Source: Petasospora fabianii (Eukaryota > Ascomycota > Saccharomycetes > Phaffomycetales > Wickerhamomycetaceae). Taken from it: 64,000 nucleotides of DNA. The notes beneath the pieces are model-generated. The model was not told the DNA's origin and did not search any database. It saw only the letters and a list, made by a program, of their open reading frames with translations. Where the stretch lies: contig CP048725.1 of the NCBI GenBank assembly GCA_022641835.1, forward strand, positions 1 to 64,000, written 5' to 3'. Each line of letters begins with the position of its first letter. Position 1 is the stretch's first letter. Shown here piece after piece: positions 10,337-22,450 of this stretch. A program made the translations under genes and the position numbers.

Positions 10337-11002
10337 CGTGTGTACTTGCTGCTGTGTTAAACTAATGCCAAAAGAGATTCGTCGTGTGCAGCTACAGACC
10401 GCTCACAACGGTCAAGTGACACTGTGCCGAAAGCCGGACGTTTATTCCCGCCATTAAGTTGTTGCGCTTACCGTTACAACTGGTATGGGCACTCTATGGG
10501 TAATGCCTGTCAGATCGGCATTCTTATCGGATAATAGCTGTCTTCCCCGGGAGATTAGGCCCTCTTTGAGCACACCTGAGTATATAAGGGGACCCATTGA
10601 ACACTGGAGGGCAACTACACTCATCCCAAAGAAATATAACTCCCCATCACCGCTCCGCTTTCATGTGCACAGTTTCAGCTGCAAGGCCAAAAAAACCTTC
10701 AGCTTTGTATCAAAGCGCGGGCCAGACGAGCCTAGAGAATTCACCCCCTTAAGATACACCGCCACACAGTCTTGCGGCTCCGTTTCCGAGGATATCCCGG
10801 TTTAACATACCTTGCAACGCCACCAGCTTGTCACTACATCAACACTCGCTCTGCCTCTTCTCCTTGCCTTGGTTCCTCCCCATACTGTCCCGCCAACGTC
10901 GTCTGAGTCATCGACTGCCGAACTCAACAGTGAAAAGCTACGCAGCCCCTTTAACCCATCACAGTATACCTCACTACCAAGGCGATCTGTCCTCCAATAG
11001 CC
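10337..11002. promoter_or_regulatory. Divergent promoter region with TATA box and short upstream ORF
   Basis: This region lies between the putative mitochondrial gene and the kinase. TATATAAG at 10581-10588 points to the plus strand, 415-422 bases before the kinase ATG, and would give a leader of several hundred bases. The only ATG between that TATA box and the kinase start is at 10663. It opens a 29-codon frame ending at the TAA 10750-10752, a possible upstream ORF. Confidence 0.5.
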
Positions 11003-12535
11003 ATGGTTCAGAACATGGCAGCTGACCAGGTAATTCCGACGGTACGAGATGTCAACCTCACCAAGGACATGGCGACAGGTGAGAAGTTTCTCAACGACTA
11101 CCGTCTCATCTCCAAGCTCGGCACTGGAACCAACGGGAAAGTCTATCTCGCAGAAGACGTGCCCAGCGGTAAACAGTATGCGATCAAGGAGATAACCAAG
11201 GTCACTAAGCTCAGTATCACAAACAAGGACCCAAAGACACAGATAAATAAGATTAATAACGAGATTTACATCATGAAGCACATTATTCAGCATCCCAAGG
11301 TGCTGCGATTATACGAAGTGCTCGATGATGTCAAGTTCAACAAGATCTTCCTTGTTTTGGAGTACTGCTCCGAAGGTGAGCTCAAGTTTGGTGCCACGCA
11401 TAACTACACCTTTTCCCAACTCAAGATGATTATGAGAGATGTTGTGCTTGGCTTGGAGTACATCCATGGAATTGGCATCATCCATCGCGACATCAAGCCA
11501 TCCAATCTTCTCGTTAACTCTGAGAAATTTGTCAAGATCAGTGATTTTGGTATCAGTATCGATAAATTCAAGGATCGACAGCATCTTTCGAGTTTTGGTA
11601 CTCCGGCTTTCCTAGCCCCAGAGCTCTGCAATATCTCATCGTCTGCCAAGAGTGGTCCTCACAAAATCGATGGAAGTTGTGACATTTGGGCTCTCGGTAT
11701 AACTCTATACTGCCTTCACTACCACAAACTTCCATTCCATGGTAATAACGAGTATGAGCTCTTTAACGAGATCATCTTTTCGGAAATTGCATACCCTGCC
11801 ACAGAGGACAAAGAAGAGCAACTTCTTGTTGATCTTCTTAAGAAGATGTTGCAGAAGGAGCCAAAGCACAGAATCACACTAAACGAGATGAAACAGCATA
11901 AATTCCTCAATAATGACCTCACCCCAGACACAAAATCACAATTCCTCAAGTTTAACGAACGCTATTTATTCGAGAGAACGGAAAACTTTCAACGATCTAC
12001 ATCCATTCACCGCAAGTTTAAGTCCATCTTCTCCAGACGCAATTCATCATCAACACCAAGCTCGGACATGCCAGTGCTGACATTGCCGTCAACAGCATCT
12101 CTTCCTGTCAATAAGGAGCCAAGTTATCCCATTTCAGACGTTGAAGCTGTCCCAGCACATCTTCTGGACGCTTCACCTGTTCCCCCACATCTAATCAACT
12201 CTACACCAACTCTTAGCCGACAGACACTTTTATCACCAAGTCCACCACAACAGCATGTCCGTCCACCGTTACGTAACCCGCTTGCCTCCTCTTCTAACAG
12301 TTTGAACTTGAACTCTCTTCTCCGGTCGAAGAAAGATGTGCCGAACTACTTGGATGACTCTACATATTTCCAGAGTCTGGACTCTGATGAATCCAGTAGT
12401 AGTGACTCTGAGGATGGAAGTGATGAGGATGGATTGTATAATGACGGTGGTGACACGTTGAGTCTTCGTATTGGGCCGAAAAGAGCCAACTCCTCACTGG
12501 CTATGAAGACTATGAATGAGTATCTAGATCTGTGA
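11003..12535 (+). CDS. Ser/Thr protein kinase, Sak1/Tos3/Elm1 (CaMKK-like) family
   Basis: Kinases of this group phosphorylate the activation loop of Snf1 (AMPK), and Elm1 also acts in bud morphogenesis. The product has 510 residues, with the kinase domain at about 33-305. Visible elements are the glycine loop LGTGTNGKVYLA (39-50), catalytic lysine K62 in YAIKEI, HRDIKPSN (161-168, D163), DFG at 181-183 and GTPAFLAPELC (199-209). The insert between the lysine and helix C (KVTKLSITNKDPKTQINKIN) and the GTPAFLAPEL segment are typical of this group. The C-terminal ~200 residues are S/P-rich and end in an acidic, serine-rich stretch. It is much shorter than Sak1 and closest in size to Tos3 and Elm1, so the exact orthologue is unsettled. 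The start has a good context (gccATGG). Confidence 0.88.
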   Translation: MVQNMAADQVIPTVRDVNLTKDMATGEKFLNDYRLISKLGTGTNGKVYLAEDVPSGKQYAIKEITKVTKLSITNKDPKTQINKINNEIYIMKHIIQHPKVLRLYEVLDDVKFNKIFLVLEYCSEGELKFGATHNYTFSQLKMIMRDVVLGLEYIHGIGIIHRDIKPSNLLVNSEKFVKISDFGISIDKFKDRQHLSSFGTPAFLAPELCNISSSAKSGPHKIDGSCDIWALGITLYCLHYHKLPFHGNNEYELFNEIIFSEIAYPATEDKEEQLLVDLLKKMLQKEPKHRITLNEMKQHKFLNNDLTPDTKSQFLKFNERYLFERTENFQRSTSIHRKFKSIFSRRNSSSTPSSDMPVLTLPSTASLPVNKEPSYPISDVEAVPAHLLDASPVPPHLINSTPTLSRQTLLSPSPPQQHVRPPLRNPLASSSNSLNLNSLLRSKKDVPNYLDDSTYFQSLDSDESSSSDSEDGSDEDGLYNDGGDTLSLRIGPKRANSSLAMKTMNEYLDL

Positions 12536-15500
12536 TCTGCATTTGGCGCTAATTGATTTGGTTTCTTTTGTTCTGTGTTTATTTAATTAGAGGAGTTGAC
12601 GAATTATAGATAGGCATGGGTAATACAAGCATACGCATGATACAATTTGTTTTCGTAGTTCACATGGTGTGGAGGATAATTCACTCCGAGAGCTAACCGA
12701 TCGTCTGATCAGCGGAACAGCGTCTTACGTCCTGCAAACCTCGGTTGGCAAGAACTCGATAACGGAGAACTTGTAGAATCTGGAATCAAGACGAATGCGG
12801 ATGCGTCACCAAGAACTGTACAATCCACCTCCAGGGTCGAATATCTGACCGTGTCCAGAACACAAAACAACAAGCGTCTGCTGCATCGCGGCCATTATTA
12901 TCATATCATTATTACCATAATCGAACCGACAGCGCGGTTTTCCCACTAAGAGTTAGCCATCTGGCTTTAAGAAACAGTACTTACATGCAAGCAACAAGAC
13001 ACAGTACGTACCGCTGTATTCCAGATGTAGATTACGTATGACTACGTTCTCCACCCCGCGTTTGACAGATCGAAGGTAGGGAAACGTTTTGCGAGAAGAT
13101 GCATCAAGCCACGTTACGCGCTGCCCGAATATGGAAGTGGAACTACCCGATTTGGATTCGCGTGGGGAAAGGAGACAGGGTGAAGGCGTTTGTCCGTCGG
13201 TGTTGGAATAACAAAGAGGGTGCCCAGGAGAACAGGGGCAAGAATCTCTCAATCTGAATGAGGAGTACCGAATTCGGGTGATGTATAGAGTGTGGAGCTA
13301 AATGAGGCGAGATTTTGGACAAGTTAAAACGTTATATTGAAAATGTCTGAACCACATTCCGGAGGCCTTAACGCGCAACTAATCGTGAAAGATAGAAGAT
13401 CAATGTAAAAAGGCATGCACTGTTCGAATGGATATGTTAGTACTTTTGGGAGATATGCTGTACTTGAACTTGTTTTAGCGATAGGTGATGCGATTCTACA
13501 ATGTATTTCTCCCATGTTCCATGAAAACCTGCCGAGACAACTGTCTGTCTCAAAACAACTCATGATTCACTGTCATAAAGCACAGATAATCCACCAGCAT
13601 GAAACAAGCGGCTGAAATTTGAGGCGTCAGATGCTGTTTCATAAGTTTTCCGTATAGAGTGTACCAGAGGCTGTTTCGAGCAGTTGAGGATCGTAAAACA
13701 GAGAGAATATTCACTAGTAACAGCACACGGCACACCCTAGCGCAAACAAACGTACGATTCTTCAGCCAAAACGGAGGCTCGGAACCATAGTGAAATTCGC
13801 TATCAACGACCAAACACACAGGGACCCGTCACACTCAGCGGACTTCGGCGTAGAGAAGCTTTTCCCCCGTACTTAACAAGTCACCCCGGCTGTGCTACCC
13901 TGCTTCTCTGCGCAGCAAATCACCAAGTTCCCGTTTTCGGGCGCATGCAGGTGCGTCCAGTAAACAAACAAAAACGCATCATCGGCCCAAAGAAGAAGAG
14001 TTGAAGCGCGTACGCTCCAGAGCTTCATCCTGTAACACCGACCATCTCTGACCCCTCCTGATTCAAATCCCGTATACCACCTTGAAGGATATCGGTACAA
14101 ATGGGGTTGAGGGCTATGGTCTAGCGCTTGTCTTGCGCTTACGATAATTGTGCTATGTCGGCGAGCTGATGGTTCATGGTTGTCATGGAAATTGAAATAG
14201 CAAGGCCAGCAACATCTCCGTACGATGACAGCAGGATAGCCAGCAAGTTTATACTACGAACTGCAGATCTCCACAACGTCCGAAGCATGGCTCACCAAAT
14301 TTTTTGGACTGTGTATCGACCGATAAGTCGTGGCACAGACCTTTCACAACTTCGTCTACGGGGTTTTAAGAGACTTCGATTTGACCAGAGTGCAGTATAG
14401 ATCACTGTAGACACACTGCGGCAGGGCATAAGTCTTCCAAAGAGTAAATTGTGCCACGTCAATGGCGTACCTAGGTCTCTGGAAGTCGTATCGAGTGGAC
14501 AGCACTAAAGAACCTCATTTTGCTTTCCAACTTCAGTGTTGGAACCAGTGATCCAATAGATCAAACTATCAGCTCTTGAAGTATTTTAGCTCCTGGATGG
14601 GTGTCCCACAGGTTGCTAAACTCGCTGTTTGTAATTGACACCTCAAAAGAATCGTTGGACACAAACGAGTTATTATTACTGCTTTGCCGCTAAACACTGT
14701 CAATCCCTCTACACGTGAAGCATCGAGCCGAGCTTCCAGAGGTAGAACTAAATGGGGCACCCATCATCCAATCCTCGGAGCCACACTCCGTAGTTATGAA
14801 ACCATGCAATCGTGGATCGGAGGTTCTTGTATCATATTTGATCGAACTCATCGGAGCGGTGCCCCATTCTGCGGACATGCATACGATGAAACTCAGTTTG
14901 ATATTGGGCAAAGCTTTCCTTGTATAGCAGATTTCATACACCGCCCCAGGCTGTGAGAAAGGTAGAAGAGCATCGCGCACCCAGAAAAGGTCTTTCATGC
15001 AGCCCGGGTTTCAGGTCTCCCGAGATGTAGCGCAGCACTGGACTGCCACAATTGGCCATTTGGTAGAGGAAGAAAGAGCTCAGATGTTATTGTTTTTTTT
15101 TCGCTTCTTTGACTGAAATCCCTCTAATTGATATTTTGTGTCCTATGATGGCCAGCTCGTCCTCTCAGCTTGAGCTCTTGCCAAAAGATCCACTGCCCAT
15201 TGCCCACTTACCGTGGCTTGTGCGCGGCGGTGCCCTGTTCTGTGCTTCCCTTGCAGCTTGCGCCGGTCCCGTCCAAATCTGGAATTGTGTAAACAAACCC
15301 TTTCGGGAAGAGCAAATCGAGGTTTGACAGGCATGGGCACGACCTTTTTATAACGGCACCTTCCCTCCCAGGGGCCTCCGCCAGGAACAACTTACCACTT
15401 AACTCTCTCGCAACACAAGGTGCTCGATCTTTCCATCGTTGTCTTTCTCTCCATCCTGCCCTTTCCCTCACACTACTTCACTCGTTTGCCGCCCTCCCAA

Positions 15501-15670
15501 CGGCCAGCTTTCCCCTCTCAGTCTCACAACCTCAACACCACAGCTGGCGCTTGCTCTCTGTCTTTTCTCTCAGTAGCGCCCACTCCAGCCAGTACGGCAT
15601 ATCAGAACCCTACTGGATCCAGATCCTTTGATCAAAGTCAATCGTTCTCTAGAAGGCCCTGTGCATCACG
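12536..15670. other. Long non-coding region between kinase and MIH1
   Basis: About 3.1 kb separate these genes. Short open frames occur on both strands, none with family motifs, and codon use is unlike the neighbours. A run of T with TTTTTTTTTC lies near 15091, and a TTTTATAA element near 15345 is a candidate core promoter for MIH1. No tRNA, rRNA or transposon parts were seen. The ~320 bases before the MIH1 ATG are pyrimidine-rich and lack upstream ATGs. Confidence 0.5.
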
Positions 15671-17945
15671 ATGAACTTCGATTCGCCATCCAAGTTTGCA
15701 CACTTCTTGGGCAGCAACTCGCCGGATTCCCCGTCATTTCTTCCTAAAGTCATGACATCCAAACCATTCAAGAAGCTGTCACGGCCAAAACCATTGCCTC
15801 TCAGTACCACATCTCTCAATACGTTGTTTGATCCTTCTACAACAAAGTACGATTCGCCGACCTCTACACTTGCCGCCGACCTCAGCGAGAACTTCCACAT
15901 CCAGGAACAGTGAGTAACCCCATAGTAGCCCCTCTTTGGAGCACTAGAGCATTTGATCTTTTTTGGCGTCTGACATTTCCAAACAATTCCTCTAATGGCA
16001 ACCTGTCGGTTACAGACATGAGCAGTTGCACTCCTGTGGGTAACCGTTGCCATGTTGATCTGCGCCTTCTCTCGCGCGATCGTTCTGGAATGTCACAACC
16101 ATGAATTTATCAACTCTCTAGTCTTGTGTCCATTACATTGCACCTCATACTAACATCCAAAACAGATCAGTTGATTCCGTTCCAACTCCCAAGAGATCTT
16201 TGGTATTTAACCAGCCCCAATTGCTCGAAGGCATCTCCTTGAAGAATGATAGCACCATCCCAGACGATCTCTCTCCACTTATGAATAAGCAGCTGCCTAT
16301 GAGACCACCTGTGAGACACTCTCTCTTACAGCACGAGTCCTCCAGAGCATCATCTAGAACAACATCCAATGCATCCATCTCCTCCATCACATCTATCAGT
16401 TCTGTCTCAAGTGCCGAGGACAGTCTTCCTACATCAGCCACTGCCCCGACCTTCCCAAAGCCAACCACAATCACAAAATCTTGCTCTTCAACCACTACCA
16501 CCTCCTCATTACCACCGTCCTCATCGTCTCGTCGTTCACTAAGGAGGGCACAGACGTCCATTGCAGGATCATCCTCTCGCCTCTACCATTCCCTTTCGTC
16601 ATCCACTTTTGACTTATCAAGACCGGCCAAATTCGCACCAAGTGATGACGATGATGACTATAACGATAACGACACTTGCCATTACGACTCGAACAAAACG
16701 GGCAAGACCAACAACCTTATGAACCTTGATGACCCTGATGATTTCCCACAACCTAATGATGATGATGATGACGACGATATTCTTGATAAACTTTGTGTTC
16801 CTTCCCCCATCCCAGAGAGAAGCTTTGATGAGTCTGACCCAAGACCTGGTATGGAGGGTCTTCACAAAAGAGACTGTGGGTCTCCATTACAGAAGAAGCC
16901 AGTTAGATCCAAAGTTCGTCGTATCCACTCTATGTTTTATTCCAAGAAGGAAATTACTGATACCACCAACATGTTCGGTAATCTGATGGGTTCTCCAAAG
17001 GCCAATGATCTCTCGCTTACTGAGGAACCTGGCTGTCTGTCTAACTCGGTCTTGGAGAAATCGAAGATTGAAGTGTTCCATGTCAAGAATGACACCATCC
17101 CAAGGATCACTGCTGACACATTGTGCAAGATCTTGGATGGTCAGTATAAGGACTTCTTTGCCGATGTCACTATCATCGACTGCCGCTTTGAGTACGAGTA
17201 CAAAGGTGGACACATCAACGGTGCCATCAACGTCTCCTCTCAGCAGGAGTTGGAGGAGAGATTCCTGAAGACCAGATCAAAGAACAGCTTCGAAGGCAAG
17301 AAAAACACTCTTATTGTCTTCCATTGTGAGTTCAGTTCTTACAGAGGTCCCCTGATGGCTAGTCATTTGAGAACTTGTGACAGAAATGTAAACCAGGATA
17401 ACTACCCACACTTGGACTATCCAGATATTCTCATTCTTGAAGGTGGTTACAAGTCTTTCTTTGATCGCAAGCCAAGTCGTTGCTACCCACAGAAGTATGT
17501 TGAGATGAACGATGACAAGCACAAAAACGTTTGTGAGAAGGAGTTGGACAGATTCAGAAGAGATCTGAAGAGAGCTTCTTCTTTCAACAGCTTGTCGTAC
17601 ACCTCCTCCCTCTCCTCCTCCACTACATCGACCAGCTCCAGAGGTCTTCACAGAAGAACATTCACATCCACTGGTATGTCATTTGGCAGAAGACCCTCAC
17701 TCAAATCACATACACTGGACTTCTCTCGTTCATCGAATGACCTTTTCAACAACGACCAGAAGTCCACCAAATCCGCCACCACCGAGGTTAACAAGCCACC
17801 AGCCACTCTCGACTTTGCATTCAAGTTTCCTAAGGAACCAATCTCATTGACCAGTATGCCAGGCTCTCCATCCGATCAACTTGAGGACTCCAAGGTCAAA
17901 GTCACTAGAAAGAAGCTTTCAAGATCTTTCACTCTAAACATGTGA
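15671..17945 (+). CDS. MIH1: M-phase inducer phosphatase Mih1 (Cdc25), two exons
   Basis: Mih1 removes the inhibitory phosphate from tyrosine of Cdc28/Cdk1 and promotes mitotic entry. The coding sequence is join(15671..15909, 16166..17945), giving 672 residues. The rhodanese-type Cdc25 domain lies at about 410-515, with ADVTIIDCRFEYEYKGGHIN, then the catalytic loop HCEFSSYRGP (C467, R473; CX5R) and YPDILILEGGYKSFF. The N-terminal 330 residues are low-complexity, with S/T-rich runs and an aspartate-rich stretch, suggesting a phosphorylated regulatory region. Exon 1 (MNFDSPSKFAHFLGSNSPDS) joins in frame to SVDSVPTPKRSLVF. Without splicing the frame stops just after the exon. The C-terminus carries further serine-rich sequence. 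Confidence 0.93.
15910..16165 (+). other. Spliceosomal intron of MIH1
   Basis: This 256-bp intron runs from GTGAGT (15910) to CAG (16163-16165), with a perfect TACTAAC at 16148-16154. It contains a 14-bp paired hairpin: 15995-16002 plus 16008-16013 pair with 16040-16053, with a 5-base bulge at 16003-16007. The hairpin lies between donor and branch point and would shorten the effective distance between them. Retention would truncate the protein after about 80 residues. Confidence 0.9.
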
Positions 17946-20099
17946 AGATTCACCATCTTCACAGGTCTGTTGTTCTCATGACCTAACGACAATCACATAG
18001 CCGGTCTACGTCATTAATGTATTTCATCCGTTTAATTTATAAATGTTCTTGCAAGACCTTTGGAGTTGCAACGTAGCTAAACGGCATTTATCATATTGTA
18101 CATGGAAAAGTGAGCCCGTGCTCCCGTGCGGCCCCCTGGCTTATCCTTCACCCAGGGATGATAAACCTCTTTGCTATACTAGAAAGACACCTTGCTGGTG
18201 AACTAGGGCTCCTGTTTTGCTGAGGGTTTCTCCTTCCATTTAGTCAATTAACGCAGGTCAATGCAGTGTCATGCAAGACAGTTAACTCAGGATGAGGGAT
18301 GGGTGGGTGTTTTCTTTGGCTTTAACCAACAGTTAGAGAGGCTCAAAGGCTTTAATAAGTTTTCCTTGTTACTTACTAGAGATCAAAGAGTTAGGTCGTT
18401 TTTGAGCTGTTTTGGTTTTAGTGATGATCTTCTTGTTGTTTAATTTAATCAGATGGCTTTTCTGTTTCTGAAATTCATCAACTTTCAGTGTTTGACCAAC
18501 TTTTTTTTTAATTTATTTTGCTGGACAAAACAGTTCCAATAGATGAGATACTATACAAGGTATATTTGGAAATATTTTGAAGGCAATTAGAATAGGGTAA
18601 GGTAATTATAAGCTCACTTGAAGATAAACGTGGTGTGCGGATGTTTTAGGTTTGATTATTGTGCGCGCTGAGGATTGGTTTTGATAATCGATCAGAACTT
18701 AGTCTTACCTAGGAGTTGAAAGAAGTCATATGTAGTTGGGAATTACTAGAAGAGGATATTGATACGTACCTTGTATTTTTCAACTGTGACTGGTGGTGTG
18801 CGTCATAGGCAAGATATTTGGTGGTTGCAGTGGTGGGTCGGTGGAGTCCTAACAGAAATGGAGCAGTTGGACGAACAGACCATATAAATACGAGACCTTC
18901 ATGTTTGATTGATGATAAGCTGCACACCATTTGGGTTGCGATTAAGCTCCGCAAACTGTGGAGAAGGGAAAGCAAACACGGGAGACATGACAGCAGAAAG
19001 CAAAGCTATGTACTGACCGTCTCAGAAAAGCAATTTTAGAGCAGGGGTGAGGCAAGCGATTTATTATGAACAACTTACATAAATCTCACCCCTGTCTAAC
19101 TTCGCGCAACTTCCCGAGAGCTATTGCCCCTACCTCCTTCATTCTCGCTGTCATGGAGACGCTGAATCTAAACACCCCTCGCTTTGCATCCCTCCTTGAT
19201 AGAGACTGTTCTGACACCGGGAACATACCTGGTAAGTCTTCCTCCTTTTAGTTGGTAGGAACATAAGCATTTTCCCAACAACCTCTGCATTGCGGAAGTT
19301 GCAGCAGGATCGACCTCGTATATGAAACATGCGCAATGTTAGCGGATGTGTGCTAATGCATGGTTACGCGGAAGTATGCAAGTGATGACTCTGTTTCAGA
19401 AAAAAAAAGGCAAAAAAGGGAGGACAGGTGATAATGATGGTCTGTGAAGTAGTGAGGGTCTGTAAGAGGCCAGCTTTGTAATATAAGGTTTCTCTGGTGA
19501 TAATAACGTTTGGTTTTTGTCATCTGTAATAGGGGTTTCCTAGGATGTGATGATTAACGATGCAGGTGTGTCATTGTATCATTAGGGACGCAAAACGTGG
19601 TACAGCTGTAAGGATCTTCGGAATTGGGGGATATGTATATCTGGTACAGTTATTGTGTAGTGCTCCGATTGTGATAGTGCGCTTTTCCGTTGATAGAGAC
19701 CCGTCAGGTTACCCGTGAATACCATTAGAAATCGGCTTGTGGAAGGAGCTGTCCTGTTGCTGCTTGATAACACAAATCACAAAAGTATCAACCATGTAAC
19801 ACAAGGCACAAAGCACAAAGTATCAAAAGAACAAGACGTGAGCATAAAGACACTAGGTTAGTAGTGGTGTGACTGATGTTGGGTCACCGGGAAATCGATA
19901 AAAAATGTGCTAGATAACGGAGAAGTGAGACGTCACTGAGTGCTCAAGTCCTCATGTATTCATTTGTTACAAACCGAAATGGGTGGTTGATTGATCATAT
20001 GCTCTTATATGCGATATTTGTCTGACAATAGAGATCTTTGCGAATCCTTTGGTAAGATCAGCAACCCAACGCACCCGTGTTAGCTTCAAAGATTTGTTG

Positions 20100-20123
20100 C
20101 TCATCTGAGACCTCATCTGAGAC
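20100..20123. repeat. 12-bp perfect tandem repeat
   Basis: CTCATCTGAGAC occurs twice without a gap (20100-20111 and 20112-20123). Each unit contains the near-palindrome CTCATCTGAG. It is followed by CGATCTCGGAG. No gene overlaps it. Confidence 0.85.
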
Positions 20124-20663
20124 CGATCTCGGAGCCACAAAAGTCGCTCTGTTAGGCTGTACATCACAATAAAACAGTACTAGCCAGGAGAACAATTACG
20201 AACGTGCTTTTCCAACTACGGGCATGCTGATGGATCCACTTATGCTCTGCTGCTGCCGGGATCATTCCATCCCCTCGTGTTTGCTGTACGCTTTTGATGC
20301 TGTTCTACTGTAGATATGATCGACGCTGGGGAAGTTACATTATATACAAGAATCCAGAAAGCGCGGTGGGAACAAGGGTTGGTGGAAGGCTGACAAAGTG
20401 TGACGCGATGATGATGGTCATGGTTTTCACAGAAGTAGTTTGTGATTCTATTCTGCTTGTTGTGCGTTCCGTGGTTGCATTGCTTGATGACTGTGAGAAC
20501 GGAAATGTGATGAGGTACTGTAGTTGAAATTTTGTACCTTGATCCGATCTTGGGCTAGTGATGAAGTGTGGAGAGAGGACCCCTAAAAGGTTGGAGGTGA
20601 ATTCTCGGGCTGTCCAGGCATCAGTGGAAATCATGAAGCCGAGAAAGCGGGACTGAGAGCGAA

Positions 20664-20664
<1 letters not shown>

Positions 20665-20702
<38 letters not shown>
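20665..20702. repeat. GA/CT microsatellite
   Basis: A run of GA dinucleotides with one short AAA interruption near 20688-20690. Such tracts are often variable in length between strains and can exclude nucleosomes. Confidence 0.9.
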
Positions 20703-20704
<2 letters not shown>

Positions 20705-21906
20705 TCATAAGTGAGTGAGACACAGGGGCAGATGAGCATGGCCGACGCCGAGACGCATACGCCGGGCATAACAACCGTTTGATTTTGTATGCAGGGAGAA
20801 GGAAGACACGCGATCTTAGGGGGAATCCTCCTGCATGTTCGAGAAACCCAGTTGTGAGGCGCCTGTAAATAACAGTTGCGGAGAACACCGATAAAGGCGG
20901 TCATGAGGTCACTGCTCGCTGGTGTCTTGCCGAGCATATGGGGGCCCAGAGCGCAGTTTGCAAGACTCGCTATCCGCGAAGAAAGGAAGAAGGAAAGGGT
21001 GTCTCATGTGCTGTCCAATAGTCAGCCGTAGCGTGGGATACATAACAGACACCTGTAGACCGTGCACGGAGAGTCGTGAAACCGTAGTAGTCGTGCGCCT
21101 AATGTAAAGCGTTACTAGAGTGACGGAGCATTAAAATTATGTAAGCAGCTGTAATGCGCCCGACGCAAGTTGTGAAGCTGTGGAGCTGCTTGTCGTGTTT
21201 CATAGATTTCGGTGTGCAGAGTGCGCCTCAAGATGACGGGTTGACGTGTGCGTGGTGGGCCCCTAAGTGGATGGAGAGTGGTGGGAAAGGCAGTGAGAGA
21301 TGGGGTGAGTTTCAATTGGTATACTCGAGCTTTCGTTTATGCTTAGCTTTAAGCGCTGCATGTAGGCTTTGTGAGGTTTCAGGTTGTGGTACCTTTTCCC
21401 TCTCCGTTCCTGGTAGGAAAAGAAAACACACAGGTTCAAGGCACGAGGTACGGGCGGGGCGTGGATTTGTCCAGAAGAGAGGCGACCAGCCATAAGCCAT
21501 CAATCAGACACCAACAAAGGGGATGACAAGCGAAGTATTAGCATGCTCTTGTTTCTTGCCTAAAGTGCCTGAGAATGTGTGATGTGTGTATGAGCGCAGC
21601 GCATCAGACCGGCACGTCGATCAATGGTCTGAGAGTCTGTTGGACTGTACGCACTGCGTGACGATTGGCGATAGTATCCGAGGGGGGAGGGGGAGCGGGT
21701 TGGTTGCCTAAATCCAGTCCAGGTGGTTCTTGACTAGCTACAGAAGAATAGTCAATCAGCAACTTCGCCAGCAAAGCCTTTCTTCCCGAGTGATCGTTCC
21801 ACCAACACAAAACCGTGCCTGGGGCCATTCCCCCCCTTACCCCCATCTCAAGTGGCGGCCCCTTGAACCTTGGCGGGCCTCGCCTTCTGCACGCGCCGCC
21901 TGCATG

Positions 21907-22450
21907 AGCCGCCCCCAGACGAGCCACCGTCCCGCGTTCCTAATAAGAACCTGCCGCACCGCCAAAAAAAAACCCAGCGAGTTCTCCATAAAATTCCCGT
22001 CTTTTCTCTGCAACGCTACCACCACAACACAAACATTACACATCCCCAGAACCATTAAGGGCCAGTGCAAACTGTTAAACGATAAGCCACTACTTCACCA
22101 GCACTAGCGCCACTCTGCAAACTGCCCTCTCGCACAATCTGCCACTTGCCGCCAGTCGCCCACTGCTTCTAGCGATACAATCTCACTGAAATCGCACAGC
22201 CAGGAACCGGCCAAGGAACACCACAGCCCACCCCCACTGGCCACCGCAACCCAGCGGCTCATCCTCAGAAACTAATCAAGCTTCTAACACTATCCTTCAT
22301 ACACTCTCTATACCTCTGACAATACGAAAGACTTTGTCATTAAACTGCACCACACCCACACTACAGTACACGCCACCACACACTCCTTAACCCTACTACA
22401 CAAGACGCACGACCCACCACCGCCGCACACATCACAATTCACACACCACC
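21907..22450 (+). promoter_or_regulatory. ATG-free, C/A-rich probable 5' leader of the C2H2 factor gene
   Basis: No ATG occurs on the plus strand between 21906 and the start codon at 22451, although about eight would be expected in 544 random bases. From about 22000 the strand is rich in A and C and poor in G, so an RNA made from it would have little secondary structure. This fits a long untranslated leader suited to scanning ribosomes. The transcription start itself cannot be seen. Confidence 0.55.

Larger units (their letters stand above)
17946..22450. other. 4.5 kb non-coding region upstream of the C2H2 factor gene
   Basis: This is the largest gap in the window. It holds the MIH1 3' region, then mixed-composition DNA with only short open frames. 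A GA microsatellite and a 12-bp tandem repeat are listed separately. The last ~540 bases are C/A-rich and free of ATG. CCCCT/AGGGG sites occur near 20580, 21259 and 21518. I found no tRNA, snoRNA or mobile-element structure that I would defend. Confidence 0.5.

Noticed and set aside
13410-13430. GTTCGAAT string resembling a tRNA B box
   Set aside because: The flanks do not form a T stem, and no A box or acceptor stem is at the right distance.
18421-18471. Possible C/D snoRNA (GTGATGA ... CTGA)
   Set aside because: The boxes are only about 50 bases apart, there is no terminal stem, no internal C'/D' pair, and no guide match that I could identify.
19066-19251. Short frame ending near a GTAAGT donor (about 19231), possibly a first exon
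   Set aside because: No TACTAAC plus acceptor leads into a continuing frame nearby, and joining it to the C2H2 gene would need a 3 kb intron with no acceptor at its start.
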